This document shows, in pieces, positions 8,918 through 16,686 of a stretch of DNA of 55,281 bases. The stretch covers positions 1 through 55,281 of the forward strand of contig PDUK01000010.1 of NCBI GenBank assembly GCA_006212115.1, written 5' to 3'. The position numbers and the translations under genes were made by a program. Every line of letters starts with the position of its first letter. The first letter of the stretch is position 1. The notes beneath the pieces were generated by a model. It saw only the letters and a list, made by a program, of their open reading frames with translations, did no database searches and was not told the origin of the DNA. Source of the DNA: Thalassolituus sp. (lineage in GTDB: Bacteria; Pseudomonadota; Gammaproteobacteria; Pseudomonadales; Oceanobacteraceae).

Positions 8918-9147
8918 CCACAACCTCCGCCACCGCCGCCGGAGAACACACCAGTGGCACCTTCGCGGGCACTGTAGACGTCGGCTTCCAAATCACTCTT
9001 CAGCGGCGTACTGTCGAACGCCATATCGGGTTGTGACAGGCGTTCACGCTCGTTGAAACGCACCGGCGTGCAGGCGCTGGTGGTAACAAGGCAAAGAATC
9101 ACGGCTCCACGTATGAGTGTATGTACGGGCATAGATTGCTTACTCAT
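8908..9147 (-). CDS. DUF4266 small lipoprotein with Gly/Cys-rich C-terminus
   Basis: The 79-residue protein has a lipoprotein signal (LVTTSAC, lipidated Cys26), then RERLSQPDMAF and YSAREGATGVFSGG, and ends GGGGGGCGCY. This ending and the ER/REGA pattern are those of DUF4266, a family of unknown function found with DUF3570. The tail has two cysteines separated by one residue, suitable for a metal or a disulfide. The REGATG segment (Thr65) also resembles an FMN attachment motif. The glycine codons of the tail form the ribosome-binding site of the DUF3570 gene. It is the first gene of the four-gene unit. No ribosome-binding site is evident before its own ATG. Confidence 0.85.
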   Translation of the reverse strand: MSKQSMPVHTLIRGAVILCLVTTSACTPVRFNERERLSQPDMAFDSTPLKSDLEADVYSAREGATGVFSGGGGGGCGCY

Positions 9148-9190
9148 TAATCAATGAGACTATAGTAACAGCAAACTATGACGCTTTATG

Positions 9191-9229
9191 ACAATCGATA
9201 AGGTCGTGAGTCTCTTTCTTGTCGATTGT
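9191..9229. promoter_or_regulatory. Inverted repeat upstream of the DUF4266 operon
   Basis: ACAATCGA (9191-9198) and TCGATTGT (9222-9229) are perfect eight-base arms with a 23-base spacer. They lie 44-82 bases before the DUF4266 start, where the operon promoter is expected. They could be two half-sites for a dimeric regulator. No convincing -35/-10 pair could be assigned. Confidence 0.35.
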
Positions 9230-9253
9230 AGGGAAGACTCTATGAATAATGCT

Positions 9254-10684
9254 TTATTCCGCGTTCTCGGACGAGCGTTCTGAGGTCGTATTGTTAGCCT
9301 CGAAATCGATGTCGTCTTCTGCTGTTGGCATCGATTTCATTGGCCCAGTGCTGCTATCACTTTCGTTAGTGGCGGGTTGAGAGGGGATATTTTGTGAATT
9401 GCCCTGAACCTTGCCTTGAGGTTGCGTTTGGATAGCCTCGTCCTGGGCTTCTTCCTGTGCTTCCTCTTGAGCTTGTTCGGGCGTCTTTGCTTTACCAATG
9501 TGGTAAGCCGCAAAGCCAGTCTGTACGACCTGATTGAACGCCATCCCCAGTATTTTTCCGTCTATGGGAGACACGATGTCACTTCCGGTGTTGGTGACGG
9601 GATCGACGACACGGCCAAGAATATCGCCGGCTTTGATTTTGTCACCCAAAGTGACCTCTGACATCAATATTCCACCCTGGTCCGCCCGAACCCATTCGGA
9701 ATGGTAGAAGACGGGCTGAGGAGTTCCCCAGAAGCGTAACGTCGGTTGTATATCCAGGTTTTGCAGCAGGGTTTCCAGTGCTTTAACACCGCCATCGACC
9801 GCGCTTTCTTCTAAGGCATTCGGTCCTCCGGATTCGAGTGTAATAGCCGGTATGCCGATGTCCGTCGCAGCTCGTCGCAAGGTGCCTTCTCCGCCACGGC
9901 CATGTAAGACCGTGATACCGCCCAGATGACGGCTGAATTCAAAGACAGCCTCATTACTCAGGTCTGCGCGTATCTGTGGCAAGTTGGTACGCTTCAGCGA
10001 GCCTGTGTGTAGATCGACAAGAAAATTACAGTGATCCCGTATGATATTGCTGAAAAGGGAGTTTGCTATCCGCGATGCAGCACTACCGTTATAAGTTCCG
10101 GGGAAATGACGGTTTAAATCCCGGCGATCGGCAAGATAGCGGCTTCCGCGGCGAAAGCCATCGAGGTTTACAATGGGAACGCCAATAACGGTCCCGTTCA
10201 TATTCGCGGGCTCTAACTGATACATCAACCTGCGAACCATCTCGATGCCGTTTAATTCATCGCCATGCACCGCTGCGGTAAGGCAGACACTGGGCCCCGC
10301 TTCTTTTCCATGAGCCACCAGAACGGGGACCGGCGTATCAATGCTGGCAAAGGACTGCCCTGGAGACCAGTACAGGGTTCGGAACTGACCCGGCTGTATC
10401 GTTTGATTGAGTAGGGTGAAGGGGGGCGTCGTGATGTCACTTTCTGCCGCGCTGTTGTCTACTTCGATGGCGTCAGTTGTGCTGTTGTTTTCAGCAGGCG
10501 ATACGCTGTTATCTGAGGGAGAGATAGTGGACTCGATCTGCTGTGCGCCTGCATCGGCTGCACTTACGACATAAGCTTCGTCTGCTTCTTGTGCCCATGC
10601 ACTGATAATAGGAGGGGATATCAGGCTCAGAGCCGCGAGTAGCAGCCCCGAGTGGCGAATTAGACGCGCCTTAGAAAACAACAT
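9254..10684 (-). CDS. Exported succinylglutamate desuccinylase/aspartoacylase-type zinc hydrolase
   Basis: The 476-residue protein has a signal peptide (to about ISAWAQ), an acidic Ser/Thr-rich linker, and a zinc hydrolase domain of the AstE/AspA family. Zinc ligands are in AAVHGDELNGIE (His and Glu) and LVDLHTG (His); DRRDLNRHFPG is also conserved. A C-terminal lipoyl-like beta domain (GDKIKAGDILGRVVDP) is typical of the larger members. The last 80 residues are low-complexity and rich in Gln and Glu, with QEEAQEEAQDEA repeats. The substrate is unknown; an exported enzyme is unlikely to act in arginine catabolism. The ATG at 10684 is preferred to the GTG at 10690, but both are possible. Confidence 0.85.
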   Translation of the reverse strand: MLFSKARLIRHSGLLLAALSLISPPIISAWAQEADEAYVVSAADAGAQQIESTISPSDNSVSPAENNSTTDAIEVDNSAAESDITTPPFTLLNQTIQPGQFRTLYWSPGQSFASIDTPVPVLVAHGKEAGPSVCLTAAVHGDELNGIEMVRRLMYQLEPANMNGTVIGVPIVNLDGFRRGSRYLADRRDLNRHFPGTYNGSAASRIANSLFSNIIRDHCNFLVDLHTGSLKRTNLPQIRADLSNEAVFEFSRHLGGITVLHGRGGEGTLRRAATDIGIPAITLESGGPNALEESAVDGGVKALETLLQNLDIQPTLRFWGTPQPVFYHSEWVRADQGGILMSEVTLGDKIKAGDILGRVVDPVTNTGSDIVSPIDGKILGMAFNQVVQTGFAAYHIGKAKTPEQAQEEAQEEAQDEAIQTQPQGKVQGNSQNIPSQPATNESDSSTGPMKSMPTAEDDIDFEANNTTSERSSENAE

Positions 10685-10690
10685 GGCCAC

Positions 10691-10883
10691 CGCTCGGTAT
10701 ATTTGGGTACATCATTGAATATCGTGTACCCAGTCTAGACCATGCGTTGCCCGCTAAGTTCGCACTTCGTCTTCTTTGTACGCCTCGGCGCTATCTATCC
10801 GCTTATTTAACTATCTACTTATTTATCTATTCATCCGTCGGTCGCTTGCGCTTCAGAAGTTTCAGCATCGACGTGTCTTGATG
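10691..10883. other. Intergenic region with imperfect AT-rich repeat
   Basis: This gap lies between the aldehyde dehydrogenase stop and the aspartoacylase start. It contains a degenerate direct repeat of about 16 bases (CTTATTTAACTATCTA followed by CTTATTTATCTATTCA, near 10801-10832). No gene and no clear terminator is seen. Confidence 0.4.
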
Positions 10884-12431
10884 TTACCGGATAAACAGTT
10901 TGTACAGCAGTGAGTGCAGGCCTGTGCCGTACGGCGGGTAAATTAGCTTCCCGCTGTTGATGCGTCCTTTACGGTGAATCGGCTTCGCTTTCGATAGAGT
11001 AATAAACCCTTCTTTGCCGTGATAATGCCCCATGCCTGAGGGGCCTATTCCACCAAATGGCATATCGTCCTGCGCGATGTGCATCAGCGTGTCGTTGATC
11101 GCAACCCCGCCGGCGTGAGTGCGTTCGAGAGTTTTCAGCTCGGTTGCTTTGTCATAGCTGAATAAATACAGGGCCAACGGACGGGAGCGATCGTTAATGT
11201 ACTCGAGTGCATCGTCGTAGTTTTTATACGTCACAATCGGCAGAATTGGACCAAACAACTCTTCCTGCATCACTTTCATGTCGTCGGTGCCGTTCAATAC
11301 AAGGTGCGGCGGCATTTTACGGCTGCCGTTAAAGTCCTCGTCGGCCGGATTTATCTGAGTGATATGCGCGCCTTTAGCATCCGCATCCTTCAACCAACTG
11401 ACTAATCGCTGGTATTGGCGATCGTTGATAATGGCGGTGTAGTCCGGATTGTCCTTAAGGCTCGGATACATTTTGCTGAACGCTTTGTGGTAGCGACCGA
11501 TAAATTCTTTTTCGCGTCCTTCCTGAACCAGCACATAGTCAGGAGCAATACAGGTCTGACCTGCGTTCATGGATTTACCGAAACAAATACGCTCTGCGGC
11601 GTGCTCAAGATTAGCGTCTGGTGCGACGATAGCGGGCGACTTACCTCCCAGCTCGAGTGTTACCGGCGTGAGATTTTTGGCAGCGGCGGCCATCACATGC
11701 TTACCCACGCTGGTGGAGCCGGTGAATATGAGGTGATCCCACGGTACCTCTGAAAAAGCACTGGCAACGTCGACTTCACCTTCAACAATTGCCACTTCAT
11801 TTTCATTGAATACACGGCTGAGTAGCGTTTTCAGCGCCTTATTTGTCGCTGGTGTAAATTCCGACATTTTCACCATGGCGCGGTTACCTGCAGCGATGGC
11901 GGTTGCAACGGGGACGACCGCCAGTTGCACGGGGTAATTCCATGGCACCATGATGCCAACAACGCCCAGAGGCTGGTACATCACTTTATTGGAAGCCGGA
12001 GCAAAGAGCGGGTTTACGTGTCGGTCAGACGTCCGCATCCACTTACGGACGTTTTTGATCATGTAGTTCAGCGACTGCACCGTCGTCATGATTTCAGCGA
12101 TCAGGGTGTCTCCCTCTGCGCGGCAGCTGAAATCTTCGTTGATGGCATTGATCAGACTGGTCTGTTCCTCGATCAGGGCAGACTTCAGAGCGCGCAATTT
12201 GCTGATGCGAGAAGCCGCATCGGGCATAGGGTAATCCCGGAAAGCGCGCTGCTGTTGCTGATGCAGTTGTTGCAGGCGTTCGATTTCTTGCTGCACACTC
12301 TGTGCATCTATTGCCCCATCTTGTTGCTGACCCTGCTGCAGGTGATGAAGCAGAGATTCAACCGGGTTGGCTTGAGTTGCCTCTGCGGTTTTGTCATTTG
12401 CTGCTTCAGTGTTTGCGTTGCTGTCGCTCAT
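10884..12431 (-). CDS. Coniferyl-aldehyde-dehydrogenase-type aldehyde dehydrogenase
   Basis: This 515-residue NAD(P)-dependent enzyme oxidises aldehydes to acids. Visible landmarks are VPWNYPVQLAVVP (Rossmann region and oxyanion Asn), ELGGKSPAIV with the catalytic glutamate, NAGQTCIAPDY with the nucleophilic cysteine, and EELFGPILPIV. The C-terminus PPYGTGLHSLLYKLFIR is typical of proteins annotated as coniferyl aldehyde dehydrogenase (CalB type). In alkane-using marine relatives such enzymes could also act on fatty aldehydes. The N-terminal 35 residues are polar and variable. GGAGG six bases before the ATG fixes the start. It is divergent from a TetR gene and has a promoter with an embedded palindrome. 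Confidence 0.93.
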   Translation of the reverse strand: MSDSNANTEAANDKTAEATQANPVESLLHHLQQGQQQDGAIDAQSVQQEIERLQQLHQQQQRAFRDYPMPDAASRISKLRALKSALIEEQTSLINAINEDFSCRAEGDTLIAEIMTTVQSLNYMIKNVRKWMRTSDRHVNPLFAPASNKVMYQPLGVVGIMVPWNYPVQLAVVPVATAIAAGNRAMVKMSEFTPATNKALKTLLSRVFNENEVAIVEGEVDVASAFSEVPWDHLIFTGSTSVGKHVMAAAAKNLTPVTLELGGKSPAIVAPDANLEHAAERICFGKSMNAGQTCIAPDYVLVQEGREKEFIGRYHKAFSKMYPSLKDNPDYTAIINDRQYQRLVSWLKDADAKGAHITQINPADEDFNGSRKMPPHLVLNGTDDMKVMQEELFGPILPIVTYKNYDDALEYINDRSRPLALYLFSYDKATELKTLERTHAGGVAINDTLMHIAQDDMPFGGIGPSGMGHYHGKEGFITLSKAKPIHRKGRINSGKLIYPPYGTGLHSLLYKLFIR

Positions 12432-12503
12432 GGTCGCCTCCGGGTCGCTTGCCGCTGTCTGTTTTTGTTTTGTCTTATCGTTGATTATTTGATCAGTTTG
12501 TTA

Positions 12504-12532
12504 TTATTAGAGTTAATACTCTAAACCGTCAA
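12504..12532 (-). promoter_or_regulatory. Promoter of the aldehyde dehydrogenase gene with an embedded operator-like palindrome
   Basis: On the minus strand, TTGACG (12532-12527) and TAATAA (12509-12504) stand exactly 17 bases apart, a good sigma-70 promoter. The palindrome TTAGAGT-N4-ACTCTAA (12507-12524) fills the spacer and enters the -10 box. This is a classic repressor position, and the TetR gene starts 110 bases away on the other strand. Binding by that TetR protein is inferred. Confidence 0.7.
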
Positions 12533-12633
12533 GTGTCGTTTTGTAGTCGTATCGGCTTTATCCAGCCTGTTCGCGAGATACAGGCGCTACGCTTGGGTTA
12601 GAATGACGTAAGTCAGGTTGAGGAGAGCGTTTG

Positions 12634-13293
12634 ATGGGTACGCGAGACCGTATCATTGAGGCAGGGCTACAACTATTTAACGAGAAGGGTGAGCGTGCGG
12701 TCACTACAAACCATATCGCTGCACATCTGGGGATCTCGCCCGGTAACCTGTATTACCATTTCCGTAATAAGCAGGCGATTATTGCTGTTCTGTTTGAGAA
12801 CTATCAGTTACGTATCTCTGAGACCTTGTCGCTACCAGAGGGACGCTCAATAGAGCCGGGCGACAAATTACGCTATCTGACAGGCGTGTTTAATGAAATC
12901 TGGGCCTATCGTTTTATGCACCGCGATATGGAGCACTTGCTGGAGGCCGATCCTGCTCTGCATGAAGAATACCGGACCTTCTTTCGCCTGTGTCTGACAC
13001 GTATTGAAGCTATTTTTACGGCATTGGGCGAGGCCGGTATTTTGTCCGTTACCAAACAGGACTGCCACGATCTGGCTTTGAACACCTGGATTATTGTGAC
13101 GTCGTGGTTTTCTTTTCTTAAATGTCATCTGCCTGTTCAAACGCAGAATGGGATAACTCAGGATATGTTGAAGGGGGGGATCTATCAGATCTTCTGCCTT
13201 GAGCGCCCATATCTGACGGCGGAACATAAAGATGAGATGCTGGCTTTACAGCAGTCGTTTATTCCTCAGCCTGACTGGACCCTCGGTCAATGA
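12634..13293 (+). CDS. TetR family transcriptional regulator
   Basis: This 219-residue regulator has an N-terminal helix-turn-helix (TRDRIIEAGLQLFNEKGERA, then TTNHIAAHLGISPGNLYYHF). The longer C-terminal helical domain (RFMHRDMEHLLEADPALHEEY) matches the TetR_C type seen in regulators beside aldehyde dehydrogenase genes in Pseudomonas. AGGAGA at 12621-12626 fits the ATG at 12634 rather than the TTG at 12631. It is divergent from the aldehyde dehydrogenase gene, whose promoter carries a palindrome, so it is the likely repressor. Its stop overlaps the DUF3080 start (ATGA). Confidence 0.93.
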   Translation: MGTRDRIIEAGLQLFNEKGERAVTTNHIAAHLGISPGNLYYHFRNKQAIIAVLFENYQLRISETLSLPEGRSIEPGDKLRYLTGVFNEIWAYRFMHRDMEHLLEADPALHEEYRTFFRLCLTRIEAIFTALGEAGILSVTKQDCHDLALNTWIIVTSWFSFLKCHLPVQTQNGITQDMLKGGIYQIFCLERPYLTAEHKDEMLALQQSFIPQPDWTLGQ

Positions 13294-14402
13294 TGACGGC
13301 GGTGCTTCGGTATCCCGTTATATTGTCCTGTGTGTTGCTGTCCGCTTGCTCGGCTGGTGTGCAGGACACGCTGAGTGATTATGAGGCGCGGCTCGCTAGG
13401 TCGCTGCAGGTGAGCGCTGCGGAGGTCGTGTCAGACCCTACTTTATCTCCTCAACTTTCTCCTCAACTCTCGTCTCAGCTTTCCTCTCACTTGGCTCCTC
13501 TTCCGGGGCGCAGGGAGCTAGCCCTGGATGAGCCTGAACTGAGTATTGATATGCTCGACTTTCTGGCCTTGTCTTCCTGCGAATTGGGGCGTGTCCTGGG
13601 GGCAGGTAACAGCTCCCTCGGAAAGTTAGCCCAGCCTAGCCAGCGTATGCACTACCAGCGGGATGTGTTGCTGTCGGCCCCTGCGTGCTTACAGCAATTG
13701 GTATCTGATGATCCGGAGCTCGCCAGCGAGCTGTCAAAGTTGTTGGACATGAAGTACGACGCACGGATGCGGTATTGGTGGAACGCCTGGTTTGCGTCCG
13801 ACGAGTGGCGCGCATTTCAGTCTGGTTCAGAAGGGCTCCTGCCATTACCGGGTACCGATGAGAGTACATTGCTTGCTGCGCAGCAGGCGCTGGATTACCT
13901 ACTTAGACAAGGCGAGAGCTGGCATTCTGGTGAGCTGGCCTACTCTTCCTCTGAAATGGAAGCTCAGCAACAACAACTTCTGGCGACTGCCGCACTGGGT
14001 CGCTGGCGGATGTCGAACAAGGCATTAGCACAATTAAGCCTTCGCAGTGCTGGATTGTTATCTTTGCGCCTGTCCGAGCGGCCTTTGTGTCCGGCAGGGC
14101 GAAAAACGCCGCAAGCGGACATCGTGCAGACGGTATTTCATAAGTACTATGCGGGTGTCATACAGCCTTATCTGAGCGCGACCGATCGATTTGGTGCGCA
14201 AATGCTGGATACCCTTTTGGCGATCGGAACCTTGAGCGACGGGTTATCTCCAGAAGGCTGGCAGGACCTGATGAATCAGTTAGTGGAAGAGCGCAGTCAG
14301 ATGCTGGCAGCACATCAGCAACATGTCCGGGCTTGGCAGGCCATTCTGGCACAATGTGGCATGATGCCGGGTTCACAATCCTCGACCGGTGGATCAGAAT
14401 AG
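13290..14402 (+). CDS. DUF3080 family lipoprotein
   Basis: The 370-residue protein begins with a lipoprotein signal (ILSCVLLSACSAG). I recognise the block GRRELALDEPELSIDMLDFL followed by CELGRVLGAGNSSLGKLAQPS as DUF3080, a family of unknown function in gammaproteobacteria. Most of the protein looks alpha-helical. Four in-phase 12-base repeats encode SPQL, SPQL, SSQL and SSHL near residues 53-68. It is translationally coupled to the TetR gene and is followed after four bases by the nuclease gene, so the three probably form one operon. Confidence 0.85.
   Translation: MMTAVLRYPVILSCVLLSACSAGVQDTLSDYEARLARSLQVSAAEVVSDPTLSPQLSPQLSSQLSSHLAPLPGRRELALDEPELSIDMLDFLALSSCELGRVLGAGNSSLGKLAQPSQRMHYQRDVLLSAPACLQQLVSDDPELASELSKLLDMKYDARMRYWWNAWFASDEWRAFQSGSEGLLPLPGTDESTLLAAQQALDYLLRQGESWHSGELAYSSSEMEAQQQQLLATAALGRWRMSNKALAQLSLRSAGLLSLRLSERPLCPAGRKTPQADIVQTVFHKYYAGVIQPYLSATDRFGAQMLDTLLAIGTLSDGLSPEGWQDLMNQLVEERSQMLAAHQQHVRAWQAILAQCGMMPGSQSSTGGSE
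13446..13493 (+). repeat. Four 12-base tandem repeats inside the DUF3080 gene
   Basis: Four adjacent in-frame 12-base units encode S-P/S-Q/H-L. The first two copies differ by one base and the later two are more diverged. They lie in a linker between the lipoprotein signal and the conserved domain, so copy number could vary without a frameshift. Confidence 0.8.
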
Positions 14403-14406
14403 GCCT

Positions 14407-15195
14407 ATGAAGAACAATAAAACAGTGTGGGCAATACTGGCTGTCGTTTTTGCCATTGCGGTACAGCCCCTTTCAGCGCAGGCTTTCAGTTACGCCAGCC
14501 ATGCCGTGATCTGTGATCTGGCTTATGATGGCGTTGAGCCTGATACCCGCGCGCGAATCGATAAGCTCGTAGCGCGTTCGGGAGAGGCTAAACAGTTTGC
14601 TCAGTTGTGCGGATGGCCGGACAGAGTACGTAAAGAGTTTAACCAGAAGCATACCTCAGTCTGGCACTACATTAACGTTGCGCGCAATGCGACTCACGTC
14701 TCGAAGTCAGCCTGCCCGTCGCAAGGTTGCGTCACCCGGGTTATACCAGAGATGCTCCGTCGTTTACGGGCGTCTCCGCAAGATGATTGGCAGGCGCTGG
14801 CCTTTCTTGGACATATGGTGGGTGACTTACATCAGCCCATGCATGTCAGCTACGCCTATGACCGGGGTGGGAACAAAGCCAGCCTGTATTTCGAAGGTGA
14901 ACGTAAGAATCTGCACGCACTCTGGGATTACGACGTACCCGGGTTGACGGGAACTTTGCAGCGGGATCGTGCTCTCATCGAATCGTTATCGACAGCGGGC
15001 ATTCGTCTCGAAGGTTCGCCGGAGCAGTGGGCCACAGAGTCGTTACAGAAAACACGCAGTATCTACGCGGATTTTCGGCGCAATGCACGCTTGAGTGAGG
15101 ACGATATCCTTGAAGATCAGGCGTGGCTGAGACGGCGTTTGCATGTGGCGGGTTTGCGTTTGGCCACTCTGTTGGATGAGGTGTTGGGGAACTAG
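14407..15195 (+). CDS. S1/P1 family nuclease (exported)
   Basis: This 262-residue secreted enzyme belongs to the S1/P1 family, zinc-dependent nucleases that cut single-stranded DNA and RNA (some have 3'-nucleotidase activity). A signal peptide ends near LSAQA. Zinc ligands are recognisable: His in ASHAVI, Asp in GWPDRVR, His in SVWHYINV, the cluster GHMVGDLHQPMH, and His/Asp in HALWDYD. In the best-known enzymes the mature protein begins with a tryptophan; here the equivalent residue appears to be Phe (AFSYASH). The ATG at 14407 is chosen because it starts the signal peptide. It follows DUF3080 after four bases. Confidence 0.9.
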   Translation: MKNNKTVWAILAVVFAIAVQPLSAQAFSYASHAVICDLAYDGVEPDTRARIDKLVARSGEAKQFAQLCGWPDRVRKEFNQKHTSVWHYINVARNATHVSKSACPSQGCVTRVIPEMLRRLRASPQDDWQALAFLGHMVGDLHQPMHVSYAYDRGGNKASLYFEGERKNLHALWDYDVPGLTGTLQRDRALIESLSTAGIRLEGSPEQWATESLQKTRSIYADFRRNARLSEDDILEDQAWLRRRLHVAGLRLATLLDEVLGN

Positions 15196-15246
15196 GAAGT
15201 GTTCAACTCAACGTTGTATTGAAGGCATAAATTTGTCAGGGAAGAT

Positions 15247-15594
15247 ATGAAAACAATAAGATTTCTTACTGCCATCGCATTTGGCTCTTTAAGTGCAGCT
15301 GCTGTCGCAGGGCCGAAAGAAAGAGTGGTTTGCGAAAGTGGCTCTGTATGGCACGCGGTTCAGGTCGTTTATCCTCAGGGCTGGAGCCTACCGTGTGAGG
15401 TGCACTTTGAAACCCCAGAAGAGCGCAGAGTCGTTTGGACTGCGACGTCGTCTGAGGGATTCTGCGAGCGCAAAGCGCAGGAGATCATCCGGCGCAGGGA
15501 AAACAGCGGATGGTCCTGTCAAACAGAAACCCTGATGGATAACCACGCACTGACCGAGAGTAGCCTGATTTCCGATCTACCCCCAATGCGCTGA
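15247..15594 (+). CDS. Small exported protein of unknown function
   Basis: The 115-residue protein has a signal peptide (MKTIRFLTAIAFGSLSAAAV, cleaved near AAAVAG). The mature part has four cysteines (CESGS, LPCEV, GFCERK, WSCQTE), probably two disulfides in the periplasm. I do not recognise a named domain. An AGGGAAG sequence precedes the ATG. It follows the nuclease gene after 51 bases and ends eight bases before the convergent tatC stop. Confidence 0.75.
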   Translation: MKTIRFLTAIAFGSLSAAAVAGPKERVVCESGSVWHAVQVVYPQGWSLPCEVHFETPEERRVVWTATSSEGFCERKAQEIIRRRENSGWSCQTETLMDNHALTESSLISDLPPMR

Positions 15595-15601
15595 GCGGCG
15601 A

Positions 15602-16351
15602 TTATTCCGCTGCAGTTGGTGAGCTGCTTTTATCGGCTGGTTGTTTAATCAGACGTGACGCCAGCACTCCTGCCTCAAACAGCATGTACATGGGCACGGC
15701 AAGGATAGTCTGAGAAATGACATCGGGTGGCGTAACCAGCATGCCTACGACAAAACATCCAAGGAAGATATACGGACGCTTGCTGCTCAACGACTCCACT
15801 GTAGTAATGCCGCTCAGCACCATCAGAAATGTCGCCACTGGAATTTCAAAGGCGATGCCAAAAGCGAAAAATATCTTCAGCGTAAAATCGAGAATATTAC
15901 TGATGTCCGGCATAAACGAGATGCCTTCCGGTCCGATGCCAGTAAAAAAGCCGAACACTAACGGCAGGACAACGAAGTACGCGAAAGCAATGCCAGCGTA
16001 AAATAATAAAATACTGGAAAGCAGAAGAGGGATCGCAAATTTCTTTTCGTGCTGATAAAGGCCCGGCGAAATAAAAGCCCAGATCTGATGCAAAATAAAA
16101 GGAACGGCTACCAGTATGGCAAGCACGAAGGTCAATTTAAATGGCACCAGGAAGGGCGCTGCGACACCGGTCGCGATCATCTGACCTTCTGTCGGCATCA
16201 ATACCGACAATGGCTCGACCAGAATCAGGTAAAGGTCGTTGGCGAAGTAGAATAATCCGCCAAAAATCAATAGTACGAGAATGACAGCGCGCAGCAGACG
16301 GTTACGCAATTCCACCAGATGGGAAATAAGAGGTTGTTCCTGATCGGTCAT
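15602..16351 (-). CDS. tatC: Sec-independent protein translocase subunit TatC
   Basis: This 249-residue membrane protein has six predicted segments and is the signal-peptide receptor of the twin-arginine translocase, which exports folded proteins. The N-terminal cytoplasmic motif SHLVELRNRLLRA and the conserved glutamate in FAFGIAFEIPVA are present. TPPDVISQ in the last loop is also typical. It is the last gene of tatABC and overlaps tatB by four bases (ATGA). It converges with the small exported-protein gene, with no obvious terminator between them. Confidence 0.98.
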   Translation of the reverse strand: MTDQEQPLISHLVELRNRLLRAVILVLLIFGGLFYFANDLYLILVEPLSVLMPTEGQMIATGVAAPFLVPFKLTFVLAILVAVPFILHQIWAFISPGLYQHEKKFAIPLLLSSILLFYAGIAFAYFVVLPLVFGFFTGIGPEGISFMPDISNILDFTLKIFFAFGIAFEIPVATFLMVLSGITTVESLSSKRPYIFLGCFVVGMLVTPPDVISQTILAVPMYMLFEAGVLASRLIKQPADKSSSPTAAE

Positions 16352-16686
16352 TTGCTTACATCTTTCGTATCTGAAGGCTCTGCGGGTGTCTCTTCAATCG
16401 CTTTGACGCTTTTGGCGAGGCCTTGTCGGGCTTCGGGGCTATCGTCTCTTTCTGGATCTGAGAACTCGTCTTTCAGAAGAGTGGATGCCGGGTCGCGGAG
16501 TTTCGCCCGGAGTTCGTCGGTTCGGGCCTGCCGTTCCAGATCCTCCTGGAAGTTACTCACGGACCTGCGCACTTTGCCGAGAATTAACCCTACGGTTCTG
16601 GCGGCTTGGGGCAGCCGCTCGGGGCCGAGAACCAATAATGCAAGGACGCCGATGACCATCAGCTCCATAAAGCCCATGTCGAACAT
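16348..16686 (-). CDS. tatB: Sec-independent protein translocase subunit TatB
   Basis: The 112-residue protein has one N-terminal membrane helix ([20 protein letters not shown]), the GPERLPQ hinge, an amphipathic helix, and an acidic/basic C-terminal tail. Together with TatC it recognises twin-arginine signal peptides. The GPxxLP motif and the length separate it from TatA. It overlaps tatA by one base (TGATG) and tatC by four. Confidence 0.97.
   Translation of the reverse strand: MFDMGFMELMVIGVLALLVLGPERLPQAARTVGLILGKVRRSVSNFQEDLERQARTDELRAKLRDPASTLLKDEFSDPERDDSPEARQGLAKSVKAIEETPAEPSDTKDVSK

Noticed and set aside
15575-15615. AGCGG/CCGCT repeat as a terminator between the small exported gene and tatC
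   Set aside because: Five-pair stem with an eight-base loop and no T run.
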